NCBI RefSeq assembly: GCF_028368935.1
Contig: NZ_JAQNDK010000004.1
Location: forward strand, 496,001 to 560,000
DNA length: 64,000 nucleotides
Reading direction: 5' to 3'
DNA from: Sorangium aterium
Lineage (GTDB): Bacteria; Myxococcota_A; Polyangia; Polyangiales; Polyangiaceae
Shown: piece after piece, positions 8,124-15,709 of the stretch
Layout: every line of letters begins with the position of its first letter
Numbering within the stretch: the first letter of the stretch is position 1
The notes under the pieces: model-generated
Database searches by the model: none
What the model was told of the DNA's origin: nothing
The model's input: only the letters and a program-made list of their open reading frames with translations
Translations under genes and position numbers: made by a program

Positions 8124-8693
8124 CTACTCCGCCGAACGGACCAGCCAGTACCAGTGCGATCGGAGAAGGCGCCGGCGGCTCGCCTTGGCGTCGCGCAGCT
8201 CGAAGCGAGGAGCGAACGTCGTCTCCACGGCGGCGGCGTCGAGCGGGATGCCGGCCGGCGCCGCGTCCAGCGCCCAGATCAGGTGGGTGCCGCCCGGCGC
8301 GAGGAGGCGGGAGATCTCCGATACATAGAGGCCCTGCTGGGTCGCGTCGAGGCAATGGAAGCAGCCGACGTCGAACGACAGATCGAAGGGGCCGGTGAGC
8401 GCGTCCAGCTTCGTCACGTCGCCGACGAGGAAGTCCGGCCGGACCTCGTCCGCGGCCACGCGGGCGCGCGCCTTGGCGATGGCGACCGGGGAGAAATCGA
8501 CGCCGGTGACGCGGAGCCCCTGCTGGGCGACGTAGCGCGAGAAGCGGCCGACGCCGCACCCGAGATCGAGCACGCCGTTCGGCGCTCCTCGGCGCACGAG
8601 CGCGGCGATCTCAGGAGGGATCCGAATATCTCCCCACAGGGTGAGGGGGCGGCGATAGGCGCGGTCGAAGTAGGCGCTGGTCGTGGATGACAT
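8124..8693 (-). CDS. SAM-dependent class I methyltransferase
   Basis: A 189-residue Rossmann methyltransferase. Motif I is VLDLGCGVGRFS, the acidic residue is in VTGVDFSP, and motif II/III follows as VGDVTKLDAL, FDLSFDVGCFHCL. It is similar to thiopurine/tellurite-type small methyltransferases, but the substrate cannot be set. GGAAGA upstream of the ATG at 8693 supports this start over one 16 codons earlier. It diverges from marR, with one probable operator between them. Confidence 0.85.
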   Translation of the reverse strand: MSSTTSAYFDRAYRRPLTLWGDIRIPPEIAALVRRGAPNGVLDLGCGVGRFSRYVAQQGLRVTGVDFSPVAIAKARARVAADEVRPDFLVGDVTKLDALTGPFDLSFDVGCFHCLDATQQGLYVSEISRLLAPGGTHLIWALDAAPAGIPLDAAAVETTFAPRFELRDAKASRRRLLRSHWYWLVRSAE

Positions 8694-8719
8694 GCGGTCT
8701 TCCGGGGTTCGGGTTGCTG

Positions 8720-8757
8720 TTGCCTTCGGGACACCACCCATGTATATCGCATGCTAT
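8720..8757 (+). promoter_or_regulatory. marR promoter and operator
   Basis: TTGCCT (8720-8725), 17 bp, TATATC (8743-8748); the ATG follows 8 nt after the -10, predicting a leaderless mRNA. The operator-like ATCGCATGCTAT (8746-8757) overlaps the -10 and start codon and also faces the divergent methyltransferase promoter. Confidence 0.5.
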
Positions 8758-9214
8758 GAAAGTCAAGGGAGGCCCCGCGTGGGCGCCCGAGTCCGTGCCC
8801 ACCTTCTGGATCAACCACGCCTCGCGGTTGATCATGCGCCATTTCGAGGAGCAGCTCCGCCCTCTCGGGTTCGGGATGGCCTACCTCCCGGTGATCATCG
8901 CCCTCGAGGAGAACGGTCCTCTCCTGCAAAGGGATCTCCTCGAGCGCGCCCACGTCGAGCAGCCGACGATGGCGGCGCTCCTCGGCCGGATGGAGCGCGA
9001 CGGGCTGATCGTGCGCGCGCCCGACCCTGTCGACGGCCGCGCACGTCGGGTGTCGCTCACGGCCAAGGCCAAGGCCCGCCTTCCCGCGGTGATGAGCGCG
9101 ATGCAGCGGGTGGTCGAGCGCGCGATGTCGGGCGTGAGCGAGCGGGAGCGCGCCGCGCTGATGGCGACGTTGCGAAGGGTGGTGGAGAACCTCGACGACC
9201 CTTCCGCGGGCTGA
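8756..9214 (+). CDS. MarR-family transcriptional regulator
   Basis: A 152-residue winged-helix repressor. The recognition region is LLERAHVEQPTMAALLGRME, the wing is DPVDGRARRVSLT, and helical dimerisation segments lie at both ends. MarR proteins usually sense phenolic or oxidising compounds and repress divergent genes, here the methyltransferase. No ribosome site precedes the ATG; the promoter geometry suggests a leaderless message. It is followed by a dispersed hairpin repeat. Confidence 0.9.
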   Translation: MKVKGGPAWAPESVPTFWINHASRLIMRHFEEQLRPLGFGMAYLPVIIALEENGPLLQRDLLERAHVEQPTMAALLGRMERDGLIVRAPDPVDGRARRVSLTAKAKARLPAVMSAMQRVVERAMSGVSERERAALMATLRRVVENLDDPSAG

Positions 9215-9228
9215 AGCGCCAGGCGCCG

Positions 9229-9381
9229 TCTAGAGGGACAAACGGGGTGAAACTGCCTGAAAAGCGCAGAATTTTGAACGCCAAGGCGCCATGAGACGCC
9301 AAGGTATTTTGTTATTCTTATGGCGTCTTGTGGCGCCTTGGCGGTTCATTTCTCGCCTGAGCAACGTGATAGGTATTCTAG
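9229..9381 (-). repeat. GCCAAG composite hairpin repeat, copy 1
   Basis: In minus orientation the element runs from CTAGAAT (9381) to CTCTAGAC (9228-9235). It has a left segment ending GAGAAATGAACCGCCAAG, then a long imperfect hairpin of CGCCAAGG-type arms (about 9280-9350), then a tail containing AAATTCTGC and CCCGTTTGT. It is homologous along its whole length to the copy at 42475, and its tail to the copy at 22021. It occupies the entire gap between the convergent marR and GST genes. The TAG stop of the GST gene is part of the CTAG end. Confidence 0.8.
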
Positions 9382-10046
9382 TCGCGATCGGTCGGCGCGC
9401 CGCCCGGGAAGTAGTGGCGGTAGGGTCGGCCGCCCTCCACAGCGCGATCGACGGACGGGCGCTCACGCAGGCGGCGGTAGTAGGCGCGGAGGTTCGGGTG
9501 GCCGTCGAAGGGGTGGACCCAGTCGGCGTAGAACAGCGACGGGGCGGCGGCGCAGTCGGCGAGGGTGAAGGCCTCGCCTGTCGCCCAGGTGCGGCCGGCG
9601 AGCTCACCGTCGAGCCAGGCGTAGACCTTGTCCAGGGTGGCGCGGGCCAGAACCTCCCCGTACTCGTCGCGCGGGTTGGACTGCATCTCGCGGATGCGGT
9701 TGTTCACGATCACCTGCATCGTATTCATGACGTAGTTGTCGAAGATGCGGTCGAATTTCCGCACCTGGAGCGCGGCGGCCGGATCGGGCGGGATCAGGCG
9801 GGCAGGGTCCGGATGAGCCTGGTCGAGCCACTCGACCACGATGGTCGCCTCCCACAGGCTGAGGTCGCCGACCCTGAGCACGGGGAACTTGCCGAGCGGC
9901 CAGATCGCCGCCAGCTCCGCGCCGGCCTGCGGATTGGAAGGCTCCAGCACACGCAGCTCGAAAGGGACGTCCTTTTCGTAGAAGGCGATGAAGGCCTTCT
10001 GGGAGTAGGATGAGAAGGGGTGGGCGTAGAGGATCGGCGTCGTCAT
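9378..10046 (-). CDS. Glutathione S-transferase family protein
   Basis: A 222-residue GST. The thioredoxin-fold N-domain begins ILYAHPFSSYSQK, with the Ser/Tyr activation region and the cis-Pro in GKFPVLRV, and the helical C-domain runs from about residue 85. The start at 10046 is preferred over an ATG 37 codons upstream because similarity begins here. GSTs of this kind conjugate or isomerise electrophiles. Its TAG stop is formed by the CTAG end of a dispersed repeat, so its original 3' end may have been replaced. Confidence 0.9.
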   Translation of the reverse strand: MTTPILYAHPFSSYSQKAFIAFYEKDVPFELRVLEPSNPQAGAELAAIWPLGKFPVLRVGDLSLWEATIVVEWLDQAHPDPARLIPPDPAAALQVRKFDRIFDNYVMNTMQVIVNNRIREMQSNPRDEYGEVLARATLDKVYAWLDGELAGRTWATGEAFTLADCAAAPSLFYADWVHPFDGHPNLRAYYRRLRERPSVDRAVEGGRPYRHYFPGGAPTDRD

Positions 10047-10089
10047 GGCGGCCTCGCTGCTTCGCGTGTCTTCAAGCGGTTCGTGTCTG

Positions 10090-10680
10090 CTAGCAATCAT
10101 GGTCCGGCGACACCGTCGAGCCTTCCGTCGGAGCGCCCGAAATTGCCGCAAGATCAACCTGAACGGTGTTCTGGCCGGGTCTCTTCGCGCCCCTCGCCAG
10201 CTCTTCGCCGAGCGCGTCCAGCATCTGGAGCCAGCTCGGGTGCGCGCCGGTCCGGCGAGCGAGCGCCTCGCTCACGTTCTGCTCGAGCCTCACGAGCGTC
10301 CGCCCGTTTCGCTCGGTGAAGGTGATCGACACGAGCGTCTCCTCCGGCCAGTCCCGATCGTGGCCCTGGCTCTCGGACGAGGCGGGATTCCCGTTCGCGT
10401 CAGCGATGCGCATGGTGAACGTGAGCCGCTCCGGCCGCGCGACCTCGCGATAGACACCGATGGTCCAGCAATCGCCGAACTGCGGGTTGTGGATGCACGA
10501 GTGGAAGCCTCCTCCCGGCCGGATGTCGATCCGCGCGAAGCGGATGGTGCACCCCCGCGGCGCGAACCAGCGCGCGAGCAGGTCGGGGTTCGTCCACGCA
10601 TCGAACACCACGTCCCGCGGAAAATCGAACGTGCGCTCGATGAGGACCGTGGGCTCATGAGGGACTCGAGGAGATTGCAT
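10090..10680 (-). CDS. SRPBCC (AHSA1-like) domain protein
   Basis: A 196-residue START/Bet v1-like protein with the signature FPRDVVFDAWTNPDLLARWFAP and a long C-terminal helix. Proteins of this type are standard partners of ArsR-like repressors and probably bind a hydrophobic ligand. It lies 10 bp after an arsR gene on the same strand. The ligand and role are unknown. Confidence 0.88.
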   Translation of the reverse strand: MQSPRVPHEPTVLIERTFDFPRDVVFDAWTNPDLLARWFAPRGCTIRFARIDIRPGGGFHSCIHNPQFGDCWTIGVYREVARPERLTFTMRIADANGNPASSESQGHDRDWPEETLVSITFTERNGRTLVRLEQNVSEALARRTGAHPSWLQMLDALGEELARGAKRPGQNTVQVDLAAISGAPTEGSTVSPDHDC

Positions 10681-10690
10681 GTTGACGTGA

Positions 10691-11020
10691 TCACCCTTTC
10701 TTCGGCGGATTCAGCTCGTGCAGGAGGTCGTCCAGCCGGTCGAACGCGTCCTCCCAGTGCTGCCGGTACTGCTCGACCCAGGTCGCCACCTCGCGCATCG
10801 GCGCGGGGTTGAGCTGGCAAACGTGCTGCCGCCCGTCGCGCCGCTTCTCGATCAGGCCCGCTCGTTCCAGGGTTGCCAGGTGCTTGGAGATGGCCTGTTG
10901 CGAGATCTGAAACGGCTGCGCCAGCTCGTGCACCGACGCAGGCCCCGTCTTGAGCCGCACGAGGATCGCGCGCCGGGTGGCGTCGCTCAGGGCGGCCAGC
11001 GTCGTGCTCAGCGAATCCAC
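10691..11020 (-). CDS. ArsR-family regulator
   Basis: A 109-residue winged helix: LSDATRRAILVRLKTGPASVHELAQPFQISQQAISKHLATLERAGLI. No metal-binding cysteines are seen, as in the SRPBCC-linked subgroup. The GTG at 11020 is chosen because the fold starts just after it and a -35/-10 pair (11050-11055, 11027-11032) ends 7 nt upstream; the frame is open to 11128. A perfect palindrome covers the -10 and start, implying autorepression. Confidence 0.9.
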   Translation of the reverse strand: MDSLSTTLAALSDATRRAILVRLKTGPASVHELAQPFQISQQAISKHLATLERAGLIEKRRDGRQHVCQLNPAPMREVATWVEQYRQHWEDAFDRLDDLLHELNPPKKG

Positions 11021-11038
11021 AACCGTATGGTTGTGGAT
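11015..11038. promoter_or_regulatory. ArsR autoregulatory palindrome
   Basis: ATCCACAACC and GGTTGTGGAT form a perfect 10-bp inverted repeat around GTAT. It covers the predicted minus-strand -10 (11027-11032) and the GTG start of arsR. With TTGACT at 11050-11055 (17-bp spacer) this is a complete promoter-operator. Confidence 0.7.
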
Positions 11039-11064
11039 CGATGCCCGGAAGTCAAGTGAAGGTC

Positions 11065-11110
11065 GAAGTGCAATCAATTGGTTGCACTTCGTGGTGCGGC
11101 CCTTTATTGT
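11065..11110 (+). promoter_or_regulatory. Second palindrome and promoter of the plus-strand SRPBCC gene
   Basis: GAAGTGCAA and TTGCACTTC form perfect 9-bp arms around an 8-bp centre (11065-11090). The right arm contains the -35 TTGCAC (11082-11087), followed after 17 bp by TATTGT (11105-11110). The half-site GTTGCAC recurs at 11122-11128 just before the ATG. Confidence 0.65.
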
Positions 11111-11128
11111 GCATCCAGGAGGTTGCAC

Positions 11129-11647
11129 ATGGCATCGACGGACAGGATCGAGAAGCGGGTCACGCTGCGCGCGCCCGTGTCACGCGTGTGGCGAGCGATC
11201 GCCGACGCCCGGGAGTTCGGGCGCTGGTTCGGCGTCGAGCTGGTGGGGGAGTTCGCCGCCGGCAAGACGCTCACCGGCATCTTCGATGAGGAGCTCAATG
11301 AAGCCGCCATCATCGACTACCAGAAGAGCCGCGGTCTCCGGCCTTCGAAGGTGAAGCTCCCCGAGAAGGGCGCTGTGTTCTGCACGGTGGAGCGCATCGA
11401 ACCGGAGCGGTACTTCAGCTTTCGCTGGATCCCGTATGGCATCGACGCCGAGGCCGACCTGGACAACGAGCCGACGACGCTCGTCGAGTTCCGCCTCGAG
11501 GGGGTCGCTGAAGGCACGCTGCTCACCATCGTGGAGTCCGGCTTCGACCGTGTGCCAGCGCATCGACGCGAGCGCGCGTTCCGCATGAACGAGGGGGGAT
11601 GGGCCGCTCAGGCCGAGAACATCGCGAAGTATGTCGAAGGCGTGTGA
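11129..11647 (+). CDS. SRPBCC domain protein
   Basis: A 172-residue AHSA1-like protein (VTLRAPVSRVWRAIADAREFGRWFGVEL) with a strong AGGAGG ribosome site ending 7 nt before the ATG at 11129. It forms a unit with the downstream arsR, which overlaps its 3' end by 17 nt. It diverges from the other ArsR/SRPBCC pair and is longer than most family members because of an insertion around residues 60-85 (DYQKSRGLRPSKVKLPEKG). Confidence 0.88.
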   Translation: MASTDRIEKRVTLRAPVSRVWRAIADAREFGRWFGVELVGEFAAGKTLTGIFDEELNEAAIIDYQKSRGLRPSKVKLPEKGAVFCTVERIEPERYFSFRWIPYGIDAEADLDNEPTTLVEFRLEGVAEGTLLTIVESGFDRVPAHRRERAFRMNEGGWAAQAENIAKYVEGV

Positions 11648-11990
11648 ACCGGCGGTCGCTGATGTCTTCTTCGCCCTCGGCGACGGGACGCGGCTGTCGG
11701 TGGTGACCAGGCTCGGGGCCGGAGGAGCGCTGTCGGCGACCGCGCTCTCCGACGGAGCGAAGGTGACGCGACAGGCGATCGTGAAGCACCTCCGGGTGCT
11801 CGAGGGCGCGGGCCTCGTGACGCACGAGCGGCGCGGGCGCGAGGTCCTCTACGCGCTCGAGCCGCGGCGGATCGAGGAAGCCCGCGTGTTCCTCGACGGG
11901 ATCTCCGCAGGCTGGGATCGCGCGCTCGAGCGCCTGCGTCGGATGGTCGAGGAGCCGTCGCCTCCGCCGCGGAAACGGGAAACGCTATAA
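11631..11990 (+). CDS. ArsR-family regulator
   Basis: A 119-residue winged-helix repressor with FALGDGTRLSVVTRLGAGG, VTRQAIVKHLRVLEGAGLV and the wing HERRGREVLYAL. It overlaps the SRPBCC gene by 17 nt. Gene order is target-then-regulator, the reverse of the divergent pair, where the regulator comes first. No metal ligands are apparent. Confidence 0.9.
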   Translation: MSKACEPAVADVFFALGDGTRLSVVTRLGAGGALSATALSDGAKVTRQAIVKHLRVLEGAGLVTHERRGREVLYALEPRRIEEARVFLDGISAGWDRALERLRRMVEEPSPPPRKRETL

Positions 11991-12046
11991 GAGAGCGGCT
12001 TATCGGCGAAGTCCTGACCGAAGCTCCGCGAGGTGCCGGGCCAGCG

Positions 12047-12075
12047 TTGACCATCTTGCGAACGGTTCGTATAGT
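12047..12075 (+). promoter_or_regulatory. fur promoter
   Basis: TTGACC (12047-12052), exactly 17 bp, TATAGT (12070-12075). The spacer contains CGAACGGTTCG (12059-12069), an 11-bp palindrome that may bind a regulator. The first in-frame GTG is 8 nt beyond the -10. Confidence 0.65.
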
Positions 12076-12082
12076 TCCCCGC

Positions 12083-12574
12083 GTGCGTCATGTGACCCAG
12101 CCGCCCGCGCTCGACGAGGCCGGCCTCGAAAGGGCGCTGGAGCGGCTGCGGCGCACGGTGCGGCAGCGCGGCCTGAAGGGGTCGTCGGTCCGCGACGCCA
12201 TCGCGCGCGCTGCGCTCCTGCGGCGAGGCCACTTCTCGGTCGACGACCTGCTGAAGGAGCTCCGCGAGAGCGGCGTCGTCGATGCCCACCCCGCCACGGT
12301 GTACCGGGTCCTACCGCTCCTGGTCGAAGCGGGGCTCCTCCAGATGACGCTCGTGTCGAAGGGGGACGGCGCGCGGTACGAGCGAGCGTTCGAGCGTGAA
12401 CATCACGACCATCTGATCTGCACACGCTGCGGCAAGGTCGTGGAGTTCGAGTTCGAGGCGATCGAGGTTCTTCAGCGCGATGTCGCGGAGAGATTCGGCT
12501 TCCGCTTGACGGGCCACGTCCACGAGCTGCTCGGGATCTGCAAGGACTGCAGCGCTGCCGGCGTCGAGCGCTGA
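12083..12574 (+). CDS. Fur-family metal-responsive repressor
   Basis: A 163-residue protein. The winged helix contains FSVDDLLKELRESGVVDAHPATVYRVLPLLVEAGLL, followed by the metal/dimer domain HHDHLICTRCGK and a second Cys pair in ICKDC (structural zinc). An upstream TTG in frame is excluded because it is the -35 of the promoter; GTG at 12083 (or 12092) is the likely start of a leaderless message. A canonical Fur box 0.6 kb downstream suggests its target. Fur versus Zur or PerR cannot be settled from sequence alone. Confidence 0.88.
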   Translation: MRHVTQPPALDEAGLERALERLRRTVRQRGLKGSSVRDAIARAALLRRGHFSVDDLLKELRESGVVDAHPATVYRVLPLLVEAGLLQMTLVSKGDGARYERAFEREHHDHLICTRCGKVVEFEFEAIEVLQRDVAERFGFRLTGHVHELLGICKDCSAAGVER

Positions 12575-12889
12575 CGCGCGCGAGGCGCCGTGCCGGCGCC
12601 GCAGCGCGACCGGATCAGCGGCGTGCCCGACCGCGAGGCAGGCGGCGTACGTGAGCAGCGACCCGCACACCACCACCAGGTAGCCAGGCCACTCGATCCA
12701 GCCGGCGCTCAGGGCGACGAACGCGCCGACGAAGCCGAACATCGCCGCGCATCCGGCCACGGCGACCCACCGGCCAAAACGCCCCATGGCCGCGCACGCG
12801 AGCGCCCGGACCCGCGCGCTGAACGTCCCCCAGGGCCCGCCCAGCGGACGAGCCGTCGAGGACGCGCGCGCGAGCGCCTGGGCCCTCAC
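12311..12889 (-). CDS. Possible two-helix membrane protein, 3' half antisense to fur
   Basis: A GTG start overlaps the stop of the upstream small gene (GTGA), so coupling is plausible. Residues about 35-85 hold two convincing hydrophobic helices (VAVAGCAAMFGFVGAFVALSAGW and YLVVVCGSLLTYAACLAVG). After that the frame runs 264 nt antisense through fur and reads as a shadow. Either the true protein is about 100 residues and its stop has been lost, or the antisense tail is real. I believe in the membrane part only. Confidence 0.4.
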   Translation of the reverse strand: MRAQALARASSTARPLGGPWGTFSARVRALACAAMGRFGRWVAVAGCAAMFGFVGAFVALSAGWIEWPGYLVVVCGSLLTYAACLAVGHAADPVALRRRHGASRASALDAGSAAVLADPEQLVDVARQAEAESLRDIALKNLDRLELELHDLAAACADQMVVMFTLERSLVPRAVPLRHERHLEEPRFDQER

Positions 12890-13116
12890 GCGACACCTCG
12901 CCTCACGACGTTCATCACCTCGGTCGTCCTCCGCGCGTGGAGCTCCGCGGCGGCCTCTCCGAGCACGACCCACAGCGCCTCCAGGCTGGAATCGTCGAGC
13001 CGCACGGAGACGGGGCCGAGGTGAATCGAGATACCCCCGCAGTCCAGGCACCGCTGGACGTGCGCGACACCGTTGTATGCGAGGGTTTCGTGACGACAGT
13101 CCTTCGGGTTTGACAA
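12886..13116 (-). CDS. Small Fur-regulated CxxC protein
   Basis: A 76-residue protein, unrecognised by name. It carries RCLDCGG, a zinc-ribbon-like half, followed by an acidic/hydrophobic segment (HLGPVSVRLDDSSLEAL) and a helix. The TTG start is justified by GGGAGG at 13122-13127. A Fur box lies 29-46 bp upstream, so expression is expected on iron (or zinc) limitation. It is the first gene of a possible two-gene unit convergent with fur. Confidence 0.65.
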   Translation of the reverse strand: MSNPKDCRHETLAYNGVAHVQRCLDCGGISIHLGPVSVRLDDSSLEALWVVLGEAAAELHARRTTEVMNVVRRGVA

Positions 13117-13144
13117 GTCGACCTCCCGAGCGAGACGGTAACGC

Positions 13145-13162
13145 GAATGATTCTCATTTTCA
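13145..13162 (-). promoter_or_regulatory. Fur box
   Basis: On the minus strand TGAAAATGAGAATCATTC matches the Fur operator closely (AATGAGAATCATT core). The AT-rich block, unusual for this genome, lies directly upstream of the small CxxC gene and downstream of the fur gene. Confidence 0.75.
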
Positions 13163-13250
13163 ATAAAATCGCACAGGGGTCGACTGGCGGATGGCCTCGC
13201 GACGGGGATCCGGCCGTGAAAGAGGGTCTTCGCTGCTCCTTGCTGAATTC

Positions 13251-14027
13251 TCAGGCTGAATCCGCGCTCCTGGAGCGCGGCGAATCGCCGCTGCTGCGCG
13301 CCGCGGCGACGAACTCCTCGACGAAGGGCGACGCCGGTCGGGCGGAGAGCTCCTCCCAGGTGCCGGCCTGCGTCACGCGCCCTGCCTCGAGGACGGCGAT
13401 GCGATCTCCCAGGAGCCGCGCGTCCGTCGCGTCGTGCGTGACGACGACGGTGGGCAGGGCGAGCGTTCGCAGGTAGTCCGAGAGGAACGCCCGGACCTCG
13501 CGGCGCGAGTGGACGTCGAGCGCGGCGAGCGGCTCGTCGAGGAGCAGCGCCCGCGGGCCCACGGAGAGCGCGCGCGCGAGCGCCACGCGCTGCTTCTCGC
13601 CTCCGGAGAGCGCCTGCGTCCGCCGGCGGGCGTGCGCGGCGATGCCGAGCTCGTCGAGCATGGCGTCGACGACCTCGGCGTCGGCCGCGCGCCTCCGCCG
13701 TGAGGGAGCGCTCCTCACCGCGAACTCGACGTTCTCACGGACGCTGAGGTGCGGGAACAGCGCGTAGTCCTGGGGCACATAGCCGATCCCGCGCTGCTCG
13801 ACGGGCACGTCGATCCCGGCCGCCGTGTCGAGGAGCACGGCATCGCCGACCTCCACGCGCCCTCGCTCCACGGGCAAGACGCCGAGGAGGAGCGAGAGCA
13901 AGGTCGTCTTCCCGGCGCCGTTCGGCCCCACCAGGACGAGCGAGCCGTCGCCGGTGTCGAGATCGGCGTCGATGCGCAGGCGCCCGACGCGCGCGGTCAC
14001 GCGGGCGCGGAGGCGCTCCGCGGCCAT
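13251..14027 (-). CDS. modC: Molybdate ABC transporter ATP-binding protein
   Basis: A 258-residue ATPase. Walker A is GPNGAGKT (34-41), the Q-loop Q86 is in YVPQDYALFP, the signature is LSGGEKQ (140-146), Walker B is LLLDEP (161-166), and the switch is H198. It energises molybdate uptake with ModB. It is about 100 residues shorter than typical ModC and ends after the nucleotide-binding domain, so the regulatory MOP/TOBE domain is missing. ATG overlaps the modB stop (TGATG). Confidence 0.88.
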   Translation of the reverse strand: MAAERLRARVTARVGRLRIDADLDTGDGSLVLVGPNGAGKTTLLSLLLGVLPVERGRVEVGDAVLLDTAAGIDVPVEQRGIGYVPQDYALFPHLSVRENVEFAVRSAPSRRRRAADAEVVDAMLDELGIAAHARRRTQALSGGEKQRVALARALSVGPRALLLDEPLAALDVHSRREVRAFLSDYLRTLALPTVVVTHDATDARLLGDRIAVLEAGRVTQAGTWEELSARPASPFVEEFVAAARSSGDSPRSRSADSA

Positions 14028-14836
14028 CACGGCGCCGCCTCGGGGCGCTCGGTGGAGCGCCGCAGCACGGCCCGCACGAACAGGAGCAGCGTGAACGCCA
14101 CGACGACGAGGACCATCGACAGCGCCTGCGCGGCGCGCAGCTCGGACTCGAGCGCCGTGTAGATGGCGAGCGGCAGCGTCTGCGTCCGCCCCTCCAGGTT
14201 GCCGGCGAACATGAGCGTCGCGCCGAACTCGCCGAGGGAGCGGGCCCAGCTCATCGCGGCCCCCGCGGCGAGCCCAGGGGCCGAGAGCGGCAGCGCCACG
14301 CGGAAGAACACCCGGAGCGGCGACGCGCCGAAGGTCCGCGCGACCACGAGGAGCCTCGGATCGACCCTCCGAAACGCGCTGATCGCCGCCTGCACGAAGA
14401 ACGGCGCCGAGACGAACACCTCGGCGACGACGACCGCCGTCGTCGTGAACGAAACGGACCACCCCGCGGGGTAGAGCCATCCGGCGAGGAGCCCGCGGCG
14501 GCCGAACGCGAGCAGCAGCGCGACGCCCGCGACAGCGGGCGGGATGACGATGGGCAGCTGCACCACCGCCTCGACAGCGCGCGAGAGCCGCCCGCGCGAG
14601 CGCGCGAGCGTCCAGGAGAGCGGCGTCCCCAGGACGACCACGACGGCGAGGCTCGCGGAGGTCGTCAGGAGGCTCAGGCGCAGCGCGGGCCACACGAGGG
14701 GGTGGCGGAGCCCCTGCTCGACGTCCCCCGCCGTGGCCATCGCAAACAAGGCCAGGATCGGGACGGCCAGGAAGGCCACGAGGACCGCGCCGACCGCGGC
14801 CAGGGCGACCCGCTCCGCGCAAAGGCGCCCGCTCAC
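14027..14836 (-). CDS. modB: Molybdate ABC transporter permease
   Basis: A 269-residue inner-membrane permease with about six helices. The EAA-type coupling loop is FRRVDPRLLVVARTFGASPLRVFFRVALPL, as in ModB/CysT proteins. The GTG at 14836 overlaps the modA stop (GTGA); the frame is open 29 codons further but that part is inside modA. Sulfate-type permeases are similar; the ModA and regulator context supports molybdate or tungstate. Confidence 0.9.
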   Translation of the reverse strand: MSGRLCAERVALAAVGAVLVAFLAVPILALFAMATAGDVEQGLRHPLVWPALRLSLLTTSASLAVVVVLGTPLSWTLARSRGRLSRAVEAVVQLPIVIPPAVAGVALLLAFGRRGLLAGWLYPAGWSVSFTTTAVVVAEVFVSAPFFVQAAISAFRRVDPRLLVVARTFGASPLRVFFRVALPLSAPGLAAGAAMSWARSLGEFGATLMFAGNLEGRTQTLPLAIYTALESELRAAQALSMVLVVVAFTLLLFVRAVLRRSTERPEAAP

Positions 14837-15663
14837 CGAGGCGCGCCGCTCCCGGAAGGCACGAGGAACCCGGCGCGCCACAGCGCCGTCCGGCCGGCCT
14901 CCGAGGTCACGAGGTCGACCCACGCGCGCGCGAGCCCGGGGTGCGCGGCGCCGGACACGACGGCGATCGGGTACTCGGCGATGACGTTGACCTCGGGCGG
15001 GATCGCCACGACGACCACGCCGTCCTGCGCCGCCTGCGCGTCCGTCCGGTAGACCACGCCCGCCTGCGCTTCACCGAGGCGCACCTTGGCGAGCACCTGC
15101 CGCACGTTCGGCTCGCGCGAGGCGACCTTGGACTCCACGCGCGCGCGGAAATCCGCGCCAAGGGAGGCCGACGCGCGATCGAGGATCTGCTGCGTATAAC
15201 GGCCGATCGGGACCTCGGGCGTGCCGATGACGATGCGCGCCGCGGCGGGGAGGTCGGCGAGCCCCCGGACGGTCGCGGCGCTCTCGCTCGCGACGACGAG
15301 GACGGGCTCGTTGCGCGCGAAGACGACGGGGCCCGCGGCGCGCTGGGATTTCACGAGCTCGTCCATGTGGCGCTGATCCGCCGAGGCGAACACGTCGGCC
15401 GCGGCGCCGTGCTCGAGCTGCGTGCGGAGCTCCTGCGTGCCGGCGAAGTTGAACGTGACCTCGACGCCCGGATAGGAGCGCTTGAAGTCCTCTCCCAGCG
15501 CGGTGAACACGTCCCGGAGGGAGGCGGCGGCGAAGACGACGAGCTTGTCCTCTCGCTGGGCGGACGCCGGCTCCGAGCGCTCGCAGCCGCCGAGGACGGC
15601 GAGGCACGCCGCGAGGATCAGGAGGGGGAGGGCTCGCAACAGCTGTCGTCGGGGGTACTTCAT
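14833..15663 (-). CDS. modA: Molybdate-binding periplasmic lipoprotein
   Basis: A 276-residue solute-binding protein. A lipoprotein signal ends at the lipobox VLGGC, then comes the ModA core: VFAAASLRDVFTALGEDFK, FNFAGTQELRTQLEHGAAADVFASAD, IGTPEVPIGRYTQQIL. The Ser/Ala anion-binding residues are in place. The ATG at 15663 is preferred (AGGAG upstream) to one 10 codons earlier. It is the first transport gene, 46 bp after the XRE-PBP regulator. Confidence 0.93.
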   Translation of the reverse strand: MKYPRRQLLRALPLLILAACLAVLGGCERSEPASAQREDKLVVFAAASLRDVFTALGEDFKRSYPGVEVTFNFAGTQELRTQLEHGAAADVFASADQRHMDELVKSQRAAGPVVFARNEPVLVVASESAATVRGLADLPAAARIVIGTPEVPIGRYTQQILDRASASLGADFRARVESKVASREPNVRQVLAKVRLGEAQAGVVYRTDAQAAQDGVVVVAIPPEVNVIAEYPIAVVSGAAHPGLARAWVDLVTSEAGRTALWRAGFLVPSGSGAPR

Positions 15664-15709
15664 CCGGGAGACTCCTGGGGTCCGTCGTGCCATGGCTCGG
15701 GTCGCGCGG

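Noticed and set aside
12047..12082. TTG at 12047 as the fur start codon
   Set aside because: It is the first base of a TTGACC -35 element whose TATAGT -10 lies inside this stretch, so it cannot be transcribed from that promoter.
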